Positions 58,994-64,000 of a DNA stretch of 64,000 nt are shown here, piece by piece; position 1 is the stretch's first letter, and every line of letters starts with the position of its first letter. The notes beneath the pieces are model-generated. The model saw nothing but the letters and a program-made list of their open reading frames with translations. It was not told where the DNA came from and did not search any database. This DNA comes from MR-S7 sp000400995 (GTDB taxonomy: Bacteria > Pseudomonadota > Gammaproteobacteria > Burkholderiales > Burkholderiaceae_C): contig NZ_CP152342.1 of the NCBI RefSeq assembly GCF_045291395.1, forward strand, positions 5,022,001 through 5,086,000. The letters run 5' to 3'. The position numbers were made by a program, and so were the translations under genes.

Positions 58994-61435
58994 ATGGTTA
59001 TGTCTATTCGCACTTATTTTTTACTGATTTTTGCTGCGGTTTGCTCAAATTTCTCGTGGGCAGCCCCTTTTATAGATAACGGAGATGGCACCGTCACTGA
59101 TTTGGCTACCGGCCTTGTCTGGGACCAATGTGCTTGGGGGCAAAGCGGCAGCACTTGTATTGGCACTGCCAGTCCTCACAATTGGGGGGAAGCACTTGCC
59201 GTTACTCAGGGTGCCAATGCCAGTCATTACAAGGGATTTTCTGATTGGCGTCTGCCTAATGTCAATGAGCTGGAGTCATTGGTAAAAATAGAAGCCCATG
59301 CTCCAGCCATCGATTTGGCGGCTTTTCCAAATACTCCTCCCGATGTGTTTTGGTCATCCACTAATTATTGGATTCAATCTGCTTGGGCGATCGATTTTAA
59401 TAATGGTGGGATGACAGCCTGGGGTTCTGCTGATCCCTATCGGATCCGCCTTGTGCGAAAGGGTCAGCCTTTCGCTGCCTTGGATTCCTTGGATATCACG
59501 GCACCTGCAATCACCGCAGGCCCCACGGTGACGCCCGGCACCAATGGCACCACGGCCAACGCCAGTGTGACGGTGAACGAAGACGGCATCGGCTTGTGGC
59601 AGGTGCGCGCCGCCGCCGACACCGCCCCCGATGCCGCCACGCTGCTGAATCTGGGTGTGGAGCAACAGGTGGAACTGACGGCAGGCGTGCAAGCCGCCAT
59701 CAGCGCCAGCGGCCTAACAGCGGGCACGGCCTACGCGCTGTATTTCATCGCGCGCGACGTAGCGGGCAATGCGACGGATGTGGTGCAGGTGGACTTCACC
59801 ACACCCAATGTGCCCGATGCCCCCACGGGCGTGACCGCCACGCCCGGCGCTGCGGGCAGCGGAGAGGTCACGGTGAACTGGACGGCCCCCGCCGACAACG
59901 GCAGCGCTATCACCGGCTTCACCGTCTCGCCGGCGGGCACGGGGTTGCCTTGCACGGCATCGCCTTGCGCCATTTCGGGCCTTGCCAATGCCACGCAGCA
60001 CAGCTTTACCGTGCAGGCGGTCAACGGCGTAGGGGCTGGCGCGGTGTCCAACGTCAGCACCGCCGTGTGGCTGCAAGGCGTGCAGGCCATCACCTTCCTG
60101 GCACAGACCGCGGCAAGCCGGGCCTACACGCAGGGCGGCACCTTCGCCATCGACCCCCAGGCCAGCACCACGTCGCCCCTGGCGGTGAGCTACGGCAGCC
60201 AGGATGCTGCGGTTTGCACGGTGTCGGGCACTACTGTCACCATGGCCGGCGCAGGTGCCTGCGTGATCGAGGCAACTCAGGCGGGCAGCGATGCCTGGGC
60301 GGCCGCCGCGCCGGTCACGCAAACCGTCACCATCGGCCAGGGGGTGAACGCCATCACTTTTCCGGCGCAGGCGGGCCAAACCTTTGTGGCGAGCGGCACG
60401 TTCGTCATCGGCCCGGCAGCCACGGGCCTGTCCAGCGCGGCGGTCACATACAGCAGCTTGACCCCCGGCGTCTGCTCGGTGGCTGGCGCGACAGTGACCA
60501 TGGTCAGCGCGGGCACTTGTACGTTGGCCGCGAACCAGGCGGGCGATGCGAACTGGGGCACTGCGCCGCAGGCCACGCAAACTGTGCAGATCGTCCCCAC
60601 CGCCCCCGGTGCCCCCACCAACGTGCAGGCCACGCCCACCGCCAGCGGCGCGGTCACGGTGAGCTGGACGCCGCCCGCCAACGACGGCGGCGGCATCACC
60701 CAATACACCGTGACGGCGCTGGTGAACGGCCAGCCCAGCGGCCAGGGCTGCACGGCCGCGCCGCCCGCCACCAGTTGCACGGTGACGGGGCTGCAGGACG
60801 GGGTGACCTACACCTTCACCGTGCAGGCCGAGAACGGCGCGGGCAGCACCGCGTCGCCCGCGCCCACCAACCCGGCCACGCCGCTGGTGGATGCCAAGGC
60901 ATTCTCGGCCTTGTCGCCCACGGGTTCGGGCACCGTGTCGGTAGCCGTTGCGGGCGGCGGCGCCACCTGCGCGTTCGAGAGCGTGCAACTGATATCCGCC
61001 GCTGGCGCCGGCGCGCCCGCGACCCGCAGCTTCCCGCACGGGGTGGTGGACTTCGTGCTGCATGCCTGCGACACGACGCCCGTCACGGTCACCGTCACCT
61101 ACCCCGGCGCGCTGCCCCAGGGCGCGCAGTACTGGAAGCGCCAGGGCGGCGCCTGGGTGCCGTTCGCGGGCGCCGTGCTGGGTGCGAATACGGCGGTGCT
61201 GACGCTGGTGGACGGCGGCGCGGGCGATGACGACGGCGTGGCCACGCCCAACGGCCGCATCGTCGATCCCGGCGGGGTGTCGGTGCTGGCGGCGGCGGGG
61301 CCGGGCGGGGTAGCGGCCATTCCCACGCTGTCGCAATGGGGGCTGGTGGTGTTGGCAGTGGCGCTGTCCCTGCTGGCATGGCGGGGCCGCCGGGGCCCGG
61401 GCTGCATGCGCTCGCATGAAGTATCAAAAAGATAG
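58994..61435 (+). CDS. DUF1566 and fibronectin-III surface protein with IPTL-CTERM sorting signal
   Basis: An 813-residue exported protein. Signal peptide about 1-23. Residues 25-155 are a DUF1566 domain (GLVWDQCAWGQ, SDWRLPNVNELESLV, FPNTPPDVFWSST). Ig-like and fibronectin III domains follow (about 170-620, with two MBG-type ITFPAQAGQTFVA repeats), then a choice-of-anchor U domain (about 630-770) and an IPTLSQWGLVVLAVALSLLA tail with RGRRG. The last residues (EVSKR, TAG) are encoded by a hairpin repeat. It is a close architectural relative of the 48917-50800 protein. DNA up to about 59490 is AT-rich, the rest GC-rich, suggesting domain exchange. Confidence 0.8.
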   Translation: MVMSIRTYFLLIFAAVCSNFSWAAPFIDNGDGTVTDLATGLVWDQCAWGQSGSTCIGTASPHNWGEALAVTQGANASHYKGFSDWRLPNVNELESLVKIEAHAPAIDLAAFPNTPPDVFWSSTNYWIQSAWAIDFNNGGMTAWGSADPYRIRLVRKGQPFAALDSLDITAPAITAGPTVTPGTNGTTANASVTVNEDGIGLWQVRAAADTAPDAATLLNLGVEQQVELTAGVQAAISASGLTAGTAYALYFIARDVAGNATDVVQVDFTTPNVPDAPTGVTATPGAAGSGEVTVNWTAPADNGSAITGFTVSPAGTGLPCTASPCAISGLANATQHSFTVQAVNGVGAGAVSNVSTAVWLQGVQAITFLAQTAASRAYTQGGTFAIDPQASTTSPLAVSYGSQDAAVCTVSGTTVTMAGAGACVIEATQAGSDAWAAAAPVTQTVTIGQGVNAITFPAQAGQTFVASGTFVIGPAATGLSSAAVTYSSLTPGVCSVAGATVTMVSAGTCTLAANQAGDANWGTAPQATQTVQIVPTAPGAPTNVQATPTASGAVTVSWTPPANDGGGITQYTVTALVNGQPSGQGCTAAPPATSCTVTGLQDGVTYTFTVQAENGAGSTASPAPTNPATPLVDAKAFSALSPTGSGTVSVAVAGGGATCAFESVQLISAAGAGAPATRSFPHGVVDFVLHACDTTPVTVTVTYPGALPQGAQYWKRQGGAWVPFAGAVLGANTAVLTLVDGGAGDDDGVATPNGRIVDPGGVSVLAAAGPGGVAAIPTLSQWGLVVLAVALSLLAWRGRRGPGCMRSHEVSKR

Positions 61436-61480
61436 CTGCTTGCGCTTGAAACGCAAGGGCTAGAGGCCAATAACACTTCA
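61418..61480 (-). repeat. Dispersed hairpin repeat, copy 13
   Basis: TGAAGTATCAAAAAGATAGC, then TGCTTGCGCTTGAAACGCAA and GGGCTAGAGGCCAATAACAC..TTCA. TGAAGT at one end and ACTTCA at the other form a terminal inverted repeat, which gives the best estimate of the element's true ends. It supplies the stop codon of the preceding gene. Confidence 0.85.
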
Positions 61481-61504
61481 ATCTTCCGTTGGGAAATTTT
61501 CACC

Positions 61505-63661
61505 ATGCAGCACACAAGTGGCAGCCCGCGCCGGGCTTGCTGGACCAAGGCCGTGGCGGGGGCGGGCATCGTGCTCGGCCACTCGCTTGCGGGGGCGCAG
61601 TTCTCGGAGTTCTCGGATGCACAGGCGCAGCCGCCATCCCCATCGCAAGGGCCGGGCCTGGAGGCCGCGGTGCAGGAGATAGGCACGGCGGTGCAGCGCG
61701 CGTTTGGCGCGTTGGGGCGCTTGCTGGGCGGGCAGGACGCGGCGCTGGCCGCGCTGGTGAAGGAGGGCAAATGGGAGGAGGCGCAGCAGATGTACCTGTC
61801 GGGCCAGGCCGACTACGACCAGTCCGAGGAGGCGCGCGCATCGGTGCTGCGCATCGCGCAGCACCTGCATGCGGCGTCGGCTTCGGCGGACGAGGCCCTG
61901 CTGGCCGATCTGAATGCTGTGCCTGCCCGGGCGGCCGATGCCGCGCGGTGGCCAGCAATCTCGGACGCCTTGAAGACGGCATCGGAACGCGTGCGCGAGG
62001 TGGAGGCGCACCCCGTGCTGGGCCAGCCGCCGTACCAGCCGCCGGGTCTGGGGGCACTGCGGCAGGCGAAGCAGGCGGCCGAGGTCGCGTTGCAGGCCGC
62101 GCGGCCCGCACAGTTCGCGGCCTATGACCATGCGGCGGCGGTGCCGTTCTTCGATGCCTACCCCTTGGCCACGGACGCGGGTGAGCGCCAGCGGCTGCTG
62201 GTGGAGCAGTTCGGCGCGCTGCGCCAGCAGGTGGAGTCCGCGCCGCTGGAGCGGGCTGGGCGGTTGCTGAAGGCCTTGGGGCCGCAGGTGGCCGACGGCG
62301 GGCAGCGCGACCTGCTGGCGCGCGCATGGCAGGCTGCCTACGTGCGCGAGCATGGCGGCGGGCCGCTGCGCCTGCGCCAGCGGATGGAGATGGCTGCGGC
62401 GCTGGATGCATGGCTGCCTGGCCACGGGCTGCGGCCCCGCTGGGCCGTGGCGGCGTGGCAGGGCAGCGGCTCGTCCAGACTGCAGGTGCTGAAAGGCACG
62501 CTGGATGCCCAGGTGCTGGAGGCTGCGCCCGGCGCCAGCGTGGCGCAATGGGCGGAGCGGGCGCGGGGGCAGGGCTTCGACGTGCTGGTGCTGGAGCGCG
62601 CCGCGCCGGTCGTGCACCACGCGGCGCCCACGGGCTACGGGGCGCAGCCGGGCCGCTACGTGGAGCGGCACGATTCCCGGCCCAACCCCGAGGTGGCGCA
62701 ACTGCGCGCGCAACTGGCGTCGGCCGAAAGCGATCTGCGGCAGGCGCAGCAGGCCCAGCGCGATGCCGAGGCGCAGATCCGGCAGATGTCGCGCAGCGCT
62801 ACGTCCGGCGGCATGGCGGCGCTGGCCCTGCTGGGGGCGGGGGGCGTGGCCTTTGGCACGGCCGCTGCGGAAAGCCGGGTCAGCGAGCTGCGTTCGGCCC
62901 TGGCGCGCACCCCTGCCACGGTGACCGAACCCGTTTACCGCGACTACCAGCGCAGGACGATGGTGGAAAGCCTGGTCGTCGTCGCGCCGCTGGCGCTGTA
63001 CACGGTGGACGTGCAGGGCGGCCAGGCGGCGCGCCTGGTGGCGCTGGATGCGCAGACGGGTGACCGCGAGGCCGTGGTGGAGTGGGCGCCGAAGGACGAT
63101 TCCGTCCGCCCGCCCGGCCCCCAGGACCGGACGGGCTGGATCGACGCGCGCGTGGCGGCGGCCACGGCGCTGCCCGCCGCGGTCACGCGGCAAAGCCTGG
63201 CCGATGGCCTGGACAAGGCACCCATCGCCCTGGACGGCCTGGACGCGGCCATGCAGGAGGACGAGCGCGCCGCCAGGGCATTTGCCGAGCAGCAGGTCGC
63301 CGCGCTGCAGCAGCGCGCGGCATCTGCGCAGGCCAGCGCCCCGGCGGCCAACGCCCCGCGCCCATGGGAGGCCGGGGCGGGCGCTGCGCGGCAGGATCAG
63401 GCCAGGGGCGGTTCCGCTGCCGTGTCGTGTACGGATGCAGGATTGATGGCCCGCTTCGGGCCGGAAATCGAGCGCATTGGGGCGAGCGCCAGCGGCATGG
63501 GGATTTGCCAGGCCAGCCGCGCCGCCGCCGATCTGTTTGGGCGCATAGCGCAGACCCTGGCGCGGGAATGCACGAATGAGCCTGGCATCGCCGAGTTTCG
63601 GCAGAGCATGGAGCAGTCGCGCAAGGAGGCGCTGGAGACAGCGGCGGGAAGCTGCGGCTGA
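61505..63661 (+). CDS. Large exported protein of unknown function with coiled coil
   Basis: A 718-residue protein; no family recognised. Signal peptide about 1-31 (AVAGAGIVLGHSLAGAQ). Residues 50-380 are helical and Ala-rich (KQAAEVALQAARPAQF, GERQRLLVEQFGALRQQVES). Residues about 392-432 form a heptad coiled coil (EVAQLRAQLASAESDLRQAQ), a hydrophobic helix sits at about 434-456 (GGMAALALLGAGGVAFGTAA), and the C-terminus has a low-complexity linker followed by a compact domain with three cysteines (AVSCTDAGLMARFGPEIERI, GICQASRAAADLF, ECTNEPG). This suggests an envelope-anchored structural protein. It follows the IPTL-CTERM gene by 69 bases across a hairpin repeat. Confidence 0.55.
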   Translation: MQHTSGSPRRACWTKAVAGAGIVLGHSLAGAQFSEFSDAQAQPPSPSQGPGLEAAVQEIGTAVQRAFGALGRLLGGQDAALAALVKEGKWEEAQQMYLSGQADYDQSEEARASVLRIAQHLHAASASADEALLADLNAVPARAADAARWPAISDALKTASERVREVEAHPVLGQPPYQPPGLGALRQAKQAAEVALQAARPAQFAAYDHAAAVPFFDAYPLATDAGERQRLLVEQFGALRQQVESAPLERAGRLLKALGPQVADGGQRDLLARAWQAAYVREHGGGPLRLRQRMEMAAALDAWLPGHGLRPRWAVAAWQGSGSSRLQVLKGTLDAQVLEAAPGASVAQWAERARGQGFDVLVLERAAPVVHHAAPTGYGAQPGRYVERHDSRPNPEVAQLRAQLASAESDLRQAQQAQRDAEAQIRQMSRSATSGGMAALALLGAGGVAFGTAAAESRVSELRSALARTPATVTEPVYRDYQRRTMVESLVVVAPLALYTVDVQGGQAARLVALDAQTGDREAVVEWAPKDDSVRPPGPQDRTGWIDARVAAATALPAAVTRQSLADGLDKAPIALDGLDAAMQEDERAARAFAEQQVAALQQRAASAQASAPAANAPRPWEAGAGAARQDQARGGSAAVSCTDAGLMARFGPEIERIGASASGMGICQASRAAADLFGRIAQTLARECTNEPGIAEFRQSMEQSRKEALETAAGSCG

Positions 63662-63713
63662 TTTCGAGCGCGTGCCGTGGAAGGACGGTGGCGCCTGCCG
63701 CTACCATCCGCGC

Positions 63714-64000
63714 ATGCCCCATCCCTCCCGCTTCTGGTCCGACCTGTCCACGCACGATTTTTCCGAGGCCATGGCTTCGGGCCTCGCGGCGCGGACGGTG
63801 GCGGTGCTGCCCGTGGCCGCCGTGGAGCAGCACGGCCCGCACCTGCCGCTGCACGTGGACGCCACGCTGCTGCAGGGCGTGATCGACGCGGCGCTGCCGC
63901 TGCTGCCGGTCGATCTGCCGGCGCTGTTCCTGCCGCCTATGACCGTGGGGCTGTCGACAGAGCATCTCTCTTATCCCGGCACGCTCACGCTCTCGCCCGC
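63714..64000 (+). CDS. Creatininase-family amidohydrolase, 3' truncated by the window
   Basis: The first 95 residues are visible. The N-terminus MPHPSRFWSDLSTHDFSEAM leads to the family metal-binding segment VLPVAAVEQHGPHLPLHVDA, with the Glu, His and Asp ligands of creatininase and of FAPy deformylase (ArfB). TVGLSTEHLSYPGTLTLSP is the second signature. Creatininase-like proteins hydrolyse cyclic amides or formamides. The specific substrate cannot be told from this part. The frame is open to the right edge. Confidence 0.85.
   Translation, partial: MPHPSRFWSDLSTHDFSEAMASGLAARTVAVLPVAAVEQHGPHLPLHVDATLLQGVIDAALPLLPVDLPALFLPPMTVGLSTEHLSYPGTLTLSP

Noticed and set aside
59520..61370. Tandem repeats / CRISPR-like array
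   Set aside because: Similarity comes from repeated fibronectin-III and Ig-type domains read as protein; spacing is not that of a CRISPR array and no cas genes are present.
1..64000. Prophage, integrative element or IS element
   Set aside because: The S74 domain and the GH19 enzyme are phage-like, but no capsid, terminase, integrase, transposase or attachment duplication is visible.
1..64000. tRNA or rRNA genes
   Set aside because: No cloverleaf with GTTCGA-type T-loop, and no rRNA core, was found on reading both strands; a covariance-model scan would settle it.

Overview
The window is GC-rich (about 70% by eye), densely coding DNA from a beta-proteobacterium. Four tripartite-tricarboxylate (Bug) binding proteins, a YXWGXW-repeat protein, a DUF2145/STM0539-like pair, an acdR-acdS pair and a dispersed ~60-bp hairpin repeat with GCGCTTG / AGCTATCAAAAA motifs all point to Comamonadaceae, Acidovorax-like. 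This is chromosomal DNA; I see no rRNA, tRNA, CRISPR array, transposase, integrase or plasmid gene.

Layout. 0-7 kb: tail of a phasin-like gene, a FIST sensor protein, a dadA-type amino-acid oxidoreductase behind a tandem glycine riboswitch (minus strand), a YXWGXW protein, an XRE regulator and an MFS-acyltransferase fusion. 7-16.5 kb: two catabolic blocks. The first is amidase - Bug - ACC deaminase (acdS) with the divergent regulator acdR. The second is RraA-like - LigI-like lactonase - Bug - Bug - NAD(P)-dependent dehydrogenase with a GntR regulator. 16.5-26 kb: membrane/envelope genes, tgt, a Bug - ornithine-cyclodeaminase operon, a UspA protein and a LysR-SDR divergent pair. 26-40.8 kb: the rep - lipoprotein - pldA operon, a CitMHS - Usp - binding-protein operon, an AEC carrier, priA, a gene-free region holding two copies of a DnaA-box repeat, hemE, a GGDEF protein, metY and a CoA-binding protein. 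40.9-47.7 kb: an iron-type ECF sigma/FecR/TonB receptor set, a thioredoxin-fold protein and dsbD. 47.8-64 kb: accessory surface and secretion-type genes.

The best candidate for an undescribed system is 54.1-58.2 kb. Three genes overlap stop-on-start: a small three-helix membrane protein, a 1007-residue protein, and a single-helix membrane protein. The large protein appears to join a peptidoglycan-binding segment, a GH19 lysozyme/chitinase domain, a papain-like cysteine peptidase and an alpha/beta hydrolase, each with recognisable catalytic motifs and no signal peptide. It could be an antibacterial effector with membrane-bound partners. It is flanked by two overlapping LuxR paralogues and by surface proteins (YadA-head/S74-chaperone, fibronectin-III/IPTL-CTERM, DUF1566).

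Two other patterns cross the window. First, at least twelve loci carry the ~60-bp hairpin repeat. Most lie between genes, but several are read as protein: the signal peptides of a lipoprotein and of DsbD, an internal segment of DsbD, and a linker in PriA. Second, four genes (acdS, the ornithine cyclodeaminase, priA, fecR) each need one extra G or C to restore an otherwise conserved C-terminus. This looks like uncorrected sequence error, though recent mutation cannot be excluded.
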